NCBI GenBank assembly: GCA_025617745.1
Contig: CM046867.1
Location: forward strand, 24,668,705-24,732,704
Direction of reading: 5' to 3'
Source of the DNA: Heliocidaris erythrogramma
Taxonomy: Eukaryota; Echinodermata; Echinoidea; Camarodonta; Echinometridae
Length of the DNA: 64,000 nucleotides
Shown: positions 34,926 to 48,372 of the stretch, in pieces
Position numbering within the stretch: position 1 is the first letter of the stretch
Layout of the letters: every line of letters starts with the position of its first letter
Program-made: the position numbers and the translations under genes
The notes under the pieces: generated by a model
The model's input: only the letters and a program-made list of their open reading frames with translations
Told to the model about the DNA's origin: nothing
Database searches by the model: none

Positions 34926-35684
34926 CTACAAACAGATAGAAAAGCAATGAGAATCAGCTTTTGGAGGCGGTAATCAATCTTATGCAATCACTGATTTCAT
35001 TGTAATGATAATAATAATAAGAATTGTTATATAACTTTATGATTTGTTGAGTTGTACAGATTAAGACTTCCAAAGAAACTGGCAACAAAGAACTTCCAAC
35101 TTGCATCATTTAATCTGAGATTAGAACTAAGATTCAATACGTCGTAAAACAGATACAGGACAATGTTTCAAACTTGTCCTAAGAATATCATTGTACCATA
35201 CTTGTAACAAAACTATTCCTTAAAGCCTACATTTCATTATGTGTTTTACAAATACCCATCCTCGCTTTACTATTATCATGTGTAGGCCTCGTGAATCATT
35301 ATACAATGATCTTTGTGTGACTTTACAAAGTTTTGGATTGTACGGATTATAGGATTCTCTGAGAATCCTAACATTTTAGAGTTCTCACCGTACAACGCTT
35401 AGTCTAAGATTTAAACAAAGACTTATTAAGCCGTCAAAAAACTACTAGACAATGCCACACACATTGCCATTTGCATATTACTGTACTATACGTGTATATA
35501 AAAGCATGTCAAAACTATCAATGGCTCATTCACCTGAAGAGATTAAATCGAAAGCGCTTGTGAATTTTTATAAAAACATGCTTCTTGTGTGTGTATTCTA
35601 TATGATGTTGTGAACTTTATTTTTCTACATATTTTAACACTGCACTTTGTCGGAACTTTGTTCCTGTAAACACTTTACGATATA

Positions 35685-36497
35685 CACTAAAGGAAAAAAG
35701 AAACTTATAAAAGTTCAAGAGATCACCAAATTAAATTCTCTGCATGGAAATGTACCAAATTTGGATATAATGTTGATTCAATGCATGGCTTTAAATGACA
35801 GTCAATAACAAAAAGTTTTCTTCAATGCCACAAAAGAAATGTGCACTGAAGCAAAGGACTCTCTAATCCCCAAGTCACAAAGACAAACTGCAGCCTTGTA
35901 CACCATATGCATGTCAATGAATGAAACAAAAGAATTTCAAAAGGGATTTGCAAGTTCATATCCAAACAGATTAATAGCCAGTATGTCCACCTCTAGCTTG
36001 CTGGCAAGCTGTACACCATCTTCGCATGCTTCCGATCAGATTCGCGATGGTAGCCTGGGGAACATTGTTCCATTCCTCTTGCAGTGCTGCAATGAGCGTC
36101 TCCCTATTGATGGGTTGATTGTCACGCCTTGACACACGTCGACCAAGCTCTTCCCAGAGATGTTCAATTGGGGAAAGTCTGGTGAACGGGCGCACCATGG
36201 CAGAACATCAATATCCTCTTGCTCGAGGGGTGCAAATCCCTTTTGAAATTCTTTTGTTTCATTCATTGACATGCATATGGTGTACAAGGCTGCAGTTTGT
36301 CTTTGTGACTTGGGGATTAGAGAGTCCTTTGCTTCAGTGCACATTTCTTTTGTAGCATTGAAGAAAACTTTTTGTTATTGACTGTCATTTAAAGCCATGC
36401 ATTGAATCAACATTATATCCAAATTTGGTACATTTCCATGCATAGAATGTAATTGGTGATCTCTTGAACTTTTATAAGTTTCTTTTTTCCTTTAGTG
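35685..36497. mobile_element. Tc1-derived element with 268 bp inverted arms (copy 1)
   Basis: Arms 35685-35952 and 36231-36497 are almost perfect inverted repeats beginning 'cactaaaggaaaaaag'. The target TA is duplicated at both ends. The empty site is seen in units without the insertion ('tttacgatatatatatgcg', e.g. near 26080). The 278 bp centre encodes only the end of a Tc1 transposase, so the element cannot move itself. Confidence 0.9.
35971..36230 (-). pseudogene. Tc1 transposase C-terminal remnant (frameshifted copy)
   Basis: Minus-strand residues include PIEHLWEELGRRVSRRD, the region of the last catalytic Glu of the DD34E domain, and end QARGGHTGY. The first two catalytic Asp residues are missing. 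A one-base deletion near 36177 breaks the frame just before this motif; the copies at 38.5 and 43.2 kb are not broken there. Confidence 0.85.
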
Positions 36498-36649
36498 TAT
36501 ATATATATATATATATGCGTTCAATATCTCCGTTATCCTTATTGCTGTTTCTGTGCTACTCGTGTAGATCCGAAGAAGGGCTAAGTGCCCGAAAGCTTAT
36601 TAAAAGCGTGGTACCAACAGCTACGTCTGCAGGTGTACTCATTTTGTTG

Positions 36650-36694
<45 letters not shown>

Positions 36695-36833
36695 CTAAGC
36701 CAACGACCCGGGTTCGATTCCCGGCGGAGACATTTTTTCAGCCTTTGCAAAAAATTTCAAAAAGGGGAGGACAGCTCTGGGGAACTTTGATTTAAGTTAC
36801 GCAACCATTATTCTCTCATTTCCTTTCGCATTG
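36695..36833 (+). mobile_element. tRNA-headed SINE, 5'-truncated (copy 1)
   Basis: It begins inside the tRNA part (from the anticodon 3' side, with box B GGTTCGATTCCC) and continues into the SINE body 'gacagctctggggaacttt' and 'cctttcgcattg'. It ends in (TA)n. Fuller members of the same family are at 57098 and 57434. It was inserted in the unit's (TA)n tract. Confidence 0.8.
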
Positions 36834-37009
36834 TATATATATATATATATATATAAAATAGACAAGTTAACATATCTTTTATAATTCATAATCTTTTATA
36901 ATTCATCTCCGACCATTTTCGATTAAGGGCTGATGATGTATAAAAACTGGGCTCAATGAGCATGTGGACTTAGGGATCTTCAATCTGGCAGACCATAATC
37001 TGTTCTCAC

Positions 37010-37120
37010 CTGCGTCACAATTAACACCGGTCCATCCTGGTTGACAGGTACAATTATACCAGTTCGTCTCATCAATGCAGTCACCGTTGACGCACGGATC
37101 GGATGCACATTCATTGATGT
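37010..37120 (-). CDS. EGF-like exon 5 of array (type B)
   Basis: 111 bp, phase 1-1, type B protein (DINEC, NWYNC with N-C-T sequon). Its upstream intron ends abruptly at about 37932, where it joins type A intron text. Confidence 0.85.
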
Positions 37121-37617
37121 CTACAAACAGATAGAAAAGCAATGAGAATCAGCTTTTGGAGGCGGTAATCAATCTTATGCAATCACTGATTTCATTGTAA
37201 TGATAATAATAATCATCATAATAATCATAATAGTAATCATAATATTAATAATAAAGATAATAAGGGTGATAATATTAATAATAAACAATAAGCTTCTTGG
37301 CTGATCTTGGGTCGACGTATCCTTTAAGACCATACACCTTGCTTGGGACAGCACATATCCTGCGGAAAGTCTTGAATTAAAAAGAAAAATGAAACAATAA
37401 GAAGAGTAATTGTTATATAATAAATACAAGGCAAACGCCAAGCATTGTTTCGCCTGCATCTCGCTATGCGGATGAGAATGCCAACTTTGGTCTGGCAGCT
37501 GTACTATACTAAGCAATAATGATGATGCTACATACATTTCATTCCTGGAAAAATGAGACAATGCTGTTAATACTTAACCTTCAGTGAAGTTTATTGACCT
37601 TTTGACATTGACCCAGG

Positions 37618-37862
37618 GGCCGTATTCTGAAAACTATGTTATCTTTTATGTTAGTAAAACGATGTTAATTTTCATAACAAATCAAAATCAGGACAAGTTA
37701 TGGTTAATGATTGCGCAAAGATGGCTGTGCTCGCGTAAAGTTAACAGAGATATCTGCGCAAGCACCAATGGTTAGTGTTTATTCCGCGCAATTTCAGTTT
37801 GTTATGACAATTAGCACAGTTTTCCTTAACATAAAAGATAACCTATTTTTCAGAATACCGCC
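37618..37862. mobile_element. 245 bp MITE (copy 3)
   Basis: Same element and CCAGG flanks as at 23343. The recombination junction at 37932 lies 70 bp to its right. Confidence 0.85.
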
Positions 37863-38483
37863 CCAGGTCATATTTGACCTAACTTCCGAACTTGATATGT
37901 GCCTTAAAGATAACTTTGATATAATCTGGTGACTAAGATTCAAACGTCGTAAAACAGATACAGGACAATGTTTCAAACTTGTCCTTTTATCATTGTACCA
38001 TACTTGTAACAAATCTATTCCTTAAAGCCTACATTTCATTACGTGTTTTACAAATACCCATCCTCGCTTACTATTATCATGTGTAGGCCTCGTGAATCAT
38101 TATACAATGACTTTGTGTGACTTTACAAAGTTTTGGATTGTACGGATTATAGGATTCTCTGAGAATCCTAACATTTTAGAGTTCTCACCGTACAACGCTT
38201 AGTCTAAGATTTAAACAAAGACTTATTAAGCCGTCAAAAAACTACTAGACAATGCCACACACATTGCCATTTGCATATTACTGTACTATACGTGTATATA
38301 AAAGCATGTCAAAACTATCAATGGCTCATTCACTGAAGAGATTAAATCGAAAGCGCTTGTGAATTTTTATAAAAACATGCTTCTTGTGTGTGTATTCTAT
38401 ATGATGTTGTGAACTTTATTTTTCTACATATTTTAACACTGCACTTTGTCGGAACTTTGTTCCTGTAAACACTTTACGATATA

Positions 38484-39298
38484 CACTAAAGGAAAAAAGA
38501 AACTTATAAAAGTTCAAGAGATCACCAAATTAAATTCTCTGCATGGAAATGTACCAAATTTGGATATAATGTTGATTCAATGCATGGCTTTAAATGACAG
38601 TCAATAACAAAAAGTTTTCTTCAATGCCACAAAAGAAATGTGCACTGAAGCAAAGGACTCTCTAATCCCCAAGTCACAAAGACAAACTGCAGCCTTGTAC
38701 ACCATATGCATGTCAATGAATGAAACAAAAGAATTTCAAAAGGGATTTGCAAGTTCATATCCAAACAGATTAATAGCCAGTATGTCCACCTCTAGCTTGC
38801 TGGCAAGCTGTACACCATCTTCGCATGCTTCCGATCAGATTCGCGATGGTAGCCTGGGGAACATTGTTCCATTCCTCTTGCAGTGCTGCAATGAGCGTCT
38901 CCCTATTGATGGGTTGATTGTCACGCCTTGACACACGTCGACCAAGCTCTTCCCAGAGATGTTCAATTGGGGAAAGGTCTGGTGAACGGGCGCACCATGG
39001 CAGAACATCAATATCCTCTTGCTCGAGGGGTGCAAATCCCTTTTGAAATTCTTTTGTTTCATTCATTGACATGCATATGGTGTACAAGGCTGCAGTTTGT
39101 CTTTGTGACTTGGGGATTAGAGAGTCCTTTGCTTCAGTGCACATTTCTTTTGTGGCATTGAAGAAAACTTTTTGTTATTGACTGTCATTTAAAGCCATGC
39201 ATTGAATCAACATTATATCCAAATTTGGTACATTTCCATGCAGAGAATTTAATTTGGTGATCTCTTGAACTTTTATAAGTTTCTTTTTTCCTTTAGTG
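38484..39298. mobile_element. Tc1-derived element (copy 2)
   Basis: 815 bp, same arms, same TA site and same position within the unit as copy 1. The minus-strand transposase remnant (38770-39030) is unbroken: DVLPWCARSPDLSPIEHLWE. It is present because the host unit was duplicated, not through a new insertion. Confidence 0.9.
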
Positions 39299-39457
39299 TA
39301 TATATATATATATATGCGTTCAAATATCTCCGTTATCCTTATTGCTGTTTCTGTGCTACTCGTGTAGATCCGAAGAAGGGCTAAGTGCCCGAAAGCTTAT
39401 TAAAAGCGTGGTACCAACAGCTACGTCTGCAGGTGTACTCATTTTGTTGCCTCTCTG

Positions 39458-39494
<37 letters not shown>

Positions 39495-39631
39495 CTAAGC
39501 CAACGACCCGGGTTCGATTCCCGGCGGAGACATTTTTTCAGCCTTTGCAAAAATTTCAAAAAGGGAGGACAGCTCTGGGGAACTTTGATTTAAGTTACGC
39601 AACCATTATTCTCTCATTTCCTTTCGCATTG
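39495..39631 (+). mobile_element. tRNA-headed SINE, 5'-truncated (copy 2)
   Basis: Same truncated start and body as at 36695; co-duplicated with the unit. Followed by (TA)n. Confidence 0.8.
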
Positions 39632-39809
39632 TATATATATATATATATATATATAAAATAGACAAGTTAACATATCTTTTATAATTCATAATCTTTTATA
39701 ATTCATCTCCGACCATTTTCGATTAAGGGCTGATGATGTATAAAAACTGGGCTCAATGAGCATGTGGACTTAGGGATCTTCAATCTGGCAGACCATAATC
39801 TGTTCTCAC

Positions 39810-39920
39810 CTGCGTCACAATTAACACCGGTCCATCCTGGTTGACAGGTACAATTATACCAGTTCGTCTCATCAATGCAGTCACCGTTGACGCACGGATC
39901 GGATGCACATTCATTGATGT
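39810..39920 (-). CDS. EGF-like exon 6 of array (type B)
   Basis: 111 bp, phase 1-1, type B protein (DINEC, NWYNC). It follows another type B exon (37010) with no type A exon between, because of the junction at 37932. Confidence 0.85.
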
Positions 39921-40416
39921 CTACAAACAGATAGAAAAGCAATGAGAATCAGCTTTTGGAGGCGGTAATCAATCTTATGCAATCACTGATTTCATTGTAA
40001 TGATAATAATAATCATCATAATAATCATAATAGTAATCATAATATTAATAATAAAGATAATAAGGGTGATAATATTAATAATAACAATAAGCTTCTTGGC
40101 TGATCTTGGGGTCGACGTATCCTTTAAGACCATACACCTTGCTTGGGACAGCACATATCCTGCGGAAAGTCTTGAATTAAAAAGAAAAATGAACAATAAG
40201 AAGAGTAATTGTTATATAATAAATACAAGGCAAACGCCAAGCATTGTTTCGCCTGCATCTCGCTATGCGGATGAGAATGCCAACTTTGGTCTGGCAGCTG
40301 TACTATACTAAGCAATAATGATGATGCTACATACATTTCATCCCTGGAAAAATGAGACAATGCTGTTAATACTTAACCTTCAGTGAAGTTTATTGACCTT
40401 TTGACATTGACCCAGG

Positions 40417-40661
40417 GGCCGTATTCTGAAAACTATGTTATCTTTTATGTTAGTAAAACGATGTTAATTTTCATAACAAATCAAAATCAGGACAAGTTAT
40501 GGTTAATGATTGCGCAAAGATGGCTGTGCTCGCGTAAAGTTAACAGAGATATCTGCGCAAGCACCAATGGTTAGTGTTTATTCCGCGCAATTTCAGTTTG
40601 TTATGACAATTAGCACAGTTTTCCTTAACATAAAAGATAACCTATTTTTCAGAATACCGCC
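40417..40661. mobile_element. 245 bp MITE (copy 4)
   Basis: Same element and flanks as at 23343. Confidence 0.85.
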
Positions 40662-42116
40662 CCAGGTCATATTTGACCTATCTATCGAACTTGATATGTG
40701 CCTTAAAGATAACTTTGATATAATCTGGTGATCATATCTCAAAAGGTACAAAAATGTGAGGCGATTTTCACTGAAAATTCATTGACCTTTTGTCCTTTTA
40801 CATGGACCCGTTTACTAACATGACATGCAACTTCATACTTCTGATTTGAATTTGGTGATCCTACCATAACAAGTACACGAATTTTGTACATGCGAGGTTA
40901 TTTTCACTGACATTTTGACCCATTGTCAGATTTGACTTATTTTCGAACTTGACCTGCGTCTTTAAGACCTGTGGTATGAATTTGGTGACTCATCATGTCC
41001 ATAGAAAATTGTGATTACAGCATAATTATTGTTGATGGCGCCGACGACGTCGACGTCGAAGTCGGAAATAGTGGTACCTATAGTCTCGCTTCGCTATGCA
41101 GGCGAGACAAAAACAGATGAACTTACATTTCTCAATACTATGAGTAACATAGTCACGTTGACTGGCATCTACTTTTACTTGGAAATGATCCTTTCTCAAG
41201 TTTCTAAGTTCTCCCTCCCCCTGCGACAAAAATAGAGACTCAACTCACCAATTCATGCATGCAGGTGTCTCCTGATTGAAATAACTGTATGGTTTTCGAA
41301 TATCATCTCTCTTTATTCATGATGCACAGTGTCACCTTTCCTAAATTGTTTTAACTCTACCAATGCAGCTTTGAATACAACGTTAGCTTTGGTAAAACGT
41401 TTTTCAAAGAAATACATTTTAAAAATGTTGATCGCTTGCTTCCCTGACCTTTTAGTGTTGTCTGCGTCTTTTTTCCAAGAATTTTAGAGAATTCATCTGT
41501 AATATCTCTACCGTTGACCCATTGACAAAGATATATCTTGATTCAGGATATTCAGGAAAAACACTATTTATTCAACATCTCGATAATCAGCTTCATGTAC
41601 TTTCATACTGTGCAGATGGGTGTCTACTCCTGCCGTAGGTGGCAGCATTAACCTGAGGGATATTACATCCCTCCTTTTCTTCAGATTTGTCTCATAATAA
41701 GATTAAAAAAACAATGAACTTATTACACATACAGTCATGTATATTTCTTGAATATTTCCAGAGAAATAAACTCAGAATATCAGTATAAAGATTGAGTGTG
41801 TTTGCGTTTTTCTTTCATATGCACTGATTCACTTAAGTATAATTTTTTAAAAATACATGCATGATCAGTTTACAGAAGTATTTGTATCCTGTTGCCAAAA
41901 ATCAGGATTGCAAACTTGTAGTTCGTAACAATGGTTTTTTTTTTTCAAAAAAAAATTGACATTTTCTTTGAAATGAACATCCATGCATTCACATGAGTAA
42001 ATGTCTATAATTAAAAAATGTCCTACTCGTGTAGATCCGAAGAAGGACTAAGTGCCCGAAAGCTTATTAAACGCGTGGTACCAACAGCTACGTCTGCAGG
42101 TGTACTCATTTTGTTG

Positions 42117-42163
<47 letters not shown>

Positions 42164-42167
42164 GTAT

Positions 42168-42203
<36 letters not shown>

Positions 42204-42359
42204 CAAATAGACAGGTTAACATATCTTTTATAATTCATAATCTTTTATAATTCATCTCCGACCATTTTTCGATTAAGGGCTGATGATGTATAAAAACTGG
42301 GCTCAATGGACATGTGGACTTAGGGATCTTCAATCTGGCAGACCATAATCTGTTCTCAC

Positions 42360-42470
42360 CTGCGTCACAATTAACACCGGTCCATCCTGGTTGACAGGTA
42401 CAATAATACCAGTTCGTCTCATCAATACAGTCACCGTTGACGCACGGATCGGATGCACATTTATTGATGT
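42360..42470 (-). CDS. EGF-like exon 7 of array (type A)
   Basis: 111 bp, phase 1-1, type A protein (DINKC, NWYYC). Its upstream-side intron carries the third Tc1-derived element. Confidence 0.85.
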
Positions 42471-43228
42471 CTACAAACAGATAGAAAAGCAATGAGAATC
42501 AGCTTTTGGAGGCGGTAATCAATCTTATGCAATCACTGATTTCATTGTAATGATAATAATAATAAGAATTGTTATATAACTTTATGATTTGTTGAGTTGT
42601 ACAGATTAAGACTTCCAAAGAAACTGGCAACAAAGAACTTCCAACTTGCATCATTTAATCTGAGATTAGAACTAAGATTCAATACGTCGTAAAACAGATA
42701 CAGGACAATGTTTCAAACTTGTCCTAAGAATATCATTGTACCATACTTGTAACAAAACTATTCCTTAAAGCCTACATTTCATTATGTGTTTTACAAATAC
42801 CCATCCTCGCTTACTATTATCATGTGTAGGCCTCGTGAATCATTATACAATGATCTTTGTGTGACTTTACAAAGTTTTGGATTGTACGGATTATAGGATT
42901 CTCTGAGAATCCTAACATTTTAGAGTTCTCACCGTACAACGCTTAGTCTAAGATTTAAACAAAGACTTATTAAGCCGTCAAAAAACTACTAGACAATGCC
43001 ACACACATTGCCATTTGCATATTACTGTACTATACGTGTATATAAAAGCATGTCAAAACTATCAATGGCTCATTCACCTGAAGAGATTAAATCGAAAGCG
43101 CTTGTGAATTTTTATAAAAACATGCTTCTTGTGTGTGTATTCTATATGATGTTGTGAACTTTATTTTTCTACATATTTTAACACTGCACTTTGTCGGAAC
43201 TTTGTTCCTGTAAACACTTTACGATATA

Positions 43229-44043
43229 CACTAAAGGAAAAAAGAAACTTATAAAAGTTCAAGAGATCACCAAATTAAATTCTCTGCATGGAAATGTACC
43301 AAATTTGGATATAATGTTGATTCAATGCATGGCTTTAAATGACAGTCAATAACAAAAAGTTTTCTTCAATGCCACAAAAGAAATGTGCACCGAAGCAAAG
43401 GACTCTCTAATCCCCAAGTCACAAAGACAAACTGCAGCCTTGTACACCATATGCATGTCAATGAATGAAACAAAAGAATTTCAAAAGGGATTTGCAAGTT
43501 CATATCCAAACAGATTAATAGCCAGTATGTCCACCTCTAGCTTGCTGGCAAGCTGTACACCATCTTCGCATGCTTCCGATCAGATTCGCGATGGTAGCCT
43601 GGGGAACATTGTTCCATTCCTCTTGCAGTGCTGCAATGAGCGTCTCCCTATTGATGGGTTGATTGTCACGCCTTGACACACGTCGACCAAGCTCTTCCCA
43701 GAGATGTTCAATTGGGGAAAGGTCTGGTGAACGGGCGCACCATGGCAGAACATCAATATCCTCTTGCTCGAGGGGTGCAAATCCCTTTTGAAATTCTTTT
43801 GTTTCATTCATTGACATGCATATGGTGTACAAGGCTGCAGTTTGTCTTTGTGACTTGGGGATTAGAGAGTCCTTTGCTTCAGTGCACATTTCTTTTGTAG
43901 CATTGAAGAAAACTTTTTGTTATTGACTGTCATTTAAAGCCATGCATTGAATCAACATTATATCCAAATTTGGTACATTTCCATGCAGAGAATTTAATTT
44001 GGTGATCTCTTGAACTTTTATAAGTTTCTTTTTTCCTTTAGTG
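43229..44043. mobile_element. Tc1-derived element (copy 3)
   Basis: 815 bp, same TA site and unit position as the others. The transposase remnant (43515-43770, minus) is unbroken. It differs from copies 1 and 2 by scattered bases (for example 'gtgcaccgaag' in the left arm). Confidence 0.9.
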
Positions 44044-44241
44044 TATATATATATATATATATATGCGTTCAAATATCTCCGTTATCCTTATTGCTGTTTC
44101 TGTGCTACTCGTGTAGATCCGAAGAAGGGCTAAGTGCCCGAAAGCTTATTAAAAGCGTGGTACCAACAGCTACGTCTGCAGGTGTACTCATTTTGTTGCC
44201 TCTCTGTCTGTCTCTCTCTCTCTCTCTCTCTATTTATATAT

Positions 44242-44373
44242 CTAAGCCAACGACCCGGGTTCGATTCCCGGCGGAGACATTTTTTTCAGCCTTTGCAAAA
44301 ATTTCAAAAAGGGAGGACAGCTCTGGGGAACTTTGATTTAAGTTACGCAACCATTATTCTCTCATTTCCTTTC

Positions 44374-44379
<6 letters not shown>
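44242..44379 (+). mobile_element. tRNA-headed SINE, 5'-truncated (copy 3)
   Basis: Same truncated SINE as at 36695, with a longer (TA)n tail (44380-44405). Confidence 0.8.
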
Positions 44380-44412
<33 letters not shown>

Positions 44413-44561
44413 GACAAGTTAACATATCTTTTATAATTCATAATCTTTTATAATTCATCTCCGACCATTTTCGATTAAGGGCTGATGATGTATAAAAACT
44501 GGGCTCAATGAGCATGTGGACTTAGGGATCTTCAATCTGGCAGACCATAATCTGTTCTCAC

Positions 44562-44672
44562 CTGCGTCACAATTAACACCGGTCCATCCTGGTTGACAGG
44601 TACAATTATACCAGTTCGTCTCATCAATGCAGTCACCGTTGACGCACGGATCGGATGCACATTTATTGATGT
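44562..44672 (-). CDS. EGF-like exon 8 of array (A/B hybrid)
   Basis: 111 bp, phase 1-1. The start is type A (DINKC) but the middle is type B (NWYNC with the N-C-T sequon), and the intron is type B. This is the pattern expected from gene conversion or crossing-over within the exon. Confidence 0.85.
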
Positions 44673-45168
44673 CTACAAACAGATAGAAAAGCAATGAGAA
44701 TCAGCTTTTGGAGGCGGTAATCAATCTTATGCAATCACTGATTTCATTGTAATGATAATAATAATCATCATAATAATCATAATAGTAATCATAATATTAA
44801 TAATAAAGATAATAAGGGTGATAATATTAATAATAACAATAAGCTTCTTGGCTGATCTTGGGGTCGACGTATCCTTTAAGACCATACACCTTGCTTGGGA
44901 CAGCACATATCCTGCGGAAAGTCTTGAATTAAAAAGAAAAATGAACAATAAGAAGAGTAATTGTTATATAATAAATACAAGGCAAACGCCAAGCATTGTT
45001 TCGCCTGCATCTCGCTATGCGGATGAGAATGCCAACTTTGGTCTGGCAGCTGTACTATACTAAGCAATAATGATGATGCTACATACATTTCATTCCTGGA
45101 AAAATGAGACAATGCTGTTAATACTTAACCTTCAGTGAAGTTTATTGACCTTTTGACATTGACCCAGG

Positions 45169-45413
45169 GGCCGTATTCTGAAAACTATGTTATCTTTTAT
45201 GTTAGTAAAACGATGTTAATTTTCATAACAAATCAAAATCAGGACAAGTTATGGTTAATGATTGCGCAAAGATGGCTGTGCTCGCGTAAAGTTAACAGAG
45301 ATATCTGAGCAAGCACCAATGATTAGTGTTTATTCCGCGCAATTTCAGTTTGTTATGACAATTAGCACAGTTTTCCTTAACATAAAAGATAACGTAGTTT
45401 TCAGAATACCGCC
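45169..45413. mobile_element. 245 bp MITE (copy 5)
   Basis: Same element and flanks as at 23343. Confidence 0.85.
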
Positions 45414-46921
45414 CCAGGTCATATTTGACCTATCTATCGAACTTGATCTGTGCCTTAAAGATAACTTTGATATAATCTGGTGATCATATCTCAAAAGGTA
45501 CAAAAATGTGAGGCGATTTTCACTGAAAATTCATTGACCTTTTGTCCTTTTACATGGACCCGTTTACTAACATGACATGCAACTTCATACCTGTGATTTG
45601 AATTTGGTGATCCTACCATAAAAAGTACAAGAATTTTGTACATGCGAGGTTATTTTCACTGACATTTTGACCCATTGTCAGATTTGACTTATTTTCGAAC
45701 TTGACCTGCGTCTTTAAGAGATGAACCTGTGGTATGAATTTGGTGACTCATCATGTCCATAGAAAATTGTGATTACAGCATAATTATTGTTGATGGCGCC
45801 GACGACGTCGACGTCGAAGTCGGAAATAGTGGTACCTATAGTCTCGCTTCGCTATGCAGGCGAGACAAAAACAGATGAACTTACATTTCTCAATACTATG
45901 AGTAACATAGTCACGTTGACTGGCATCTACTTTTACTTGGAAATGATCCTTTCTCAAGTTTCTAAGTTCTCCCTCCCCTGCGACAAAAATAGAGACTCAA
46001 CTCACTAATTCCTGCACGCAGGTGTCTCCTGATTGAAATAACTGTATGGTTTTCGAATATCCTCTCTCTTTATTCATGATGCACAGTGTCACCTTTCCTA
46101 AATTGTTTTAACTCTACCGATGCAGCTTTGAATACAACGTTATAGCTTTGGTAAAACGTTTTTCAAAGAAATACATTTTGAAAATGTTGATCGCTTGCTT
46201 CCCTGACCTTTTAGTGTTGTCTGCGTCTTTTTTCCAAGAATTTTAGAGAATTCATCTGTAATATCTCTATCGTTGACACATTGACAAAGATATATCTTGA
46301 TTCAGGATATTCCAGAAAAACACTATTTATTCAACATCTCGATAATCAGCTTCATGCACTTTCATACTGTGCAGATGGGTGTCTACTCCTGCTGTAGGTG
46401 GCAGCATAAACCTGAGGGATATTACATCCCTCCTTTTCTTCAGATTTGTCTTATAATAAGATTAAAAAAACAATGAACTTATTACACATACATGTATATT
46501 TCTTGAATATTTCCAGAGAAATAAACTCAGAATATCAGTATAAAGATTGAGTGTGTTTGCGTTTTTCTTTCATATGCACTGATTCACTTAAGTATAATTT
46601 TTAAAAAATACATGCATGATCAGTTTACAGAAGTATTTGTATCCTGTTGCCAAAAATCAGGATTGCAAACTTGTAGTTCGTAACAATGGTTTTTTTTTTC
46701 AAAAAAAAATTGACATTTTCTTTGAAATGAACATCCATGCATTCACATGAGTAAATGTCTATAATTAAAAAATGTCCTACTCGTGTAGATCCGAAGAAGG
46801 ACTAAGTGCCCGAAAGCTTATTAAACGCGTGGTACCAACAGCTACGTCTGCAGGTGTACTCATTTTGTTGCCTCTCTCTCTCTCTATATATATATGTATA
46901 TATGTATACACACACACACAT

Positions 46922-46963
<42 letters not shown>

Positions 46964-47117
46964 AATAGACAGGTTAACATATCTTTTATAATTCATAATC
47001 TTTTATAATTCATCTCCGACCATTTTTCGATTAAGGGCTGATGATGTATAAAAACTGGGCTCAATGGACATGTGGACTTAGGGATCTTCAATCTGGCAGA
47101 CCATAATCTGTTCTCAC

Positions 47118-47228
47118 CTGCGTCACAATTAACACCGGTCCATCCTGGCTGACAGGTACAATAATACCAGTTCGTCTCATCAATACAGTCACCGTTGACG
47201 CACGGATCGGATGCACATTTATTGATGT
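47118..47228 (-). CDS. EGF-like exon 9 of array (type A)
   Basis: 111 bp, phase 1-1, type A protein. A silent CAA-to-CAG change in the Gln after the fifth cysteine is shared only with exon 11, marking these two as sister copies. Confidence 0.85.
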
Positions 47229-48168
47229 CTACAAACAGATAGAAAAGCAATGAGAATCAGCTTTTGGAGGCGGTAATCAATCTTATGCAATCACTGATTT
47301 CATTGTAATGATAATAATAAGAAGAATTGTTATATAACTTTATGATTTGTTGAGTTGTACAGATTAAGACTTCCAAAGAAACTGGCAACAAAGAACTTCC
47401 TACTTGCATCATTTAATCTGAGATTAGAACTAAGATTCAATACGTCGTAAAACAGATACAGGACAATGTTTCAAACTTGTCCTAAGAATATCATTGTACC
47501 ATACTTGTAACAAAACTATTCCTTACAGCCTACATTTCATTATGTGTTTTACAAATGCCCATCCTCGCTTACTATTATCATGTGTAGGCCTCGTGAATCA
47601 TTATACAATGATCTTTGTGTGACTTTACAAAGTTTTGGATTGTACGGATTATAGGATTCTCTGAGAATCCTAACATTTTAGAGTTCTCACCGTACAACGC
47701 TTAGTCTAAGATTTAAACAAAGACTTATTAAGCCGTCAAAGAAACTACTGGACAATGCCACACACATTGTCCATTTGCATATTACTGTACTATACGTGTA
47801 TATAAAAGCATGTCAAAACTATCAATGGCTCATTCACCTGAAGAGATTAAATCGAAAGCGCTTGTGAATTTTTATAAAAACATGCTTCTTGTGTGTGTAT
47901 TCTAGATGATGTTGTGAACTTTATTTTTCTACATATTTTAACACTGCACTTTGTCGGAACTTTGTTCCTGTAAACACTTTACGATATATATATGCGTTCA
48001 AATATCTCCGTTATCCTTATTGCTGTTTCTGTCCTACTCGTGTAGATCCGAAGAAGGGCTAAGTGCCCGAAAGCTTATTAAAAGCGTGGTACCAACAGCT
48101 ACGTCTGCAGGTGTACTCATTTTGTTGCCTCTATGTCTCTCTCTCTCTCTATATATATATATATGTAT

Positions 48169-48206
<38 letters not shown>

Positions 48207-48372
48207 CTATATATATCAAATAGACAAGTTAACATATCTTTTATAATTCATAATCTTTTATAATTCATCTCCGACCATTTTTCGATTAAGGGCTGATGAT
48301 GTATAAAAACTGGGCTCAATGAGCATGTCGACTTAGGGATCTTCAATCTGGCAGACCATAATCTGTTCTCAC

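Noticed and set aside
35839..36132. Open frame starting MCTEAKDSLIPKSQ in the left arm of the Tc1 derivative
   Set aside because: The same words appear on the opposite strand in the right arm because the arms are inverted copies; not an independent gene.
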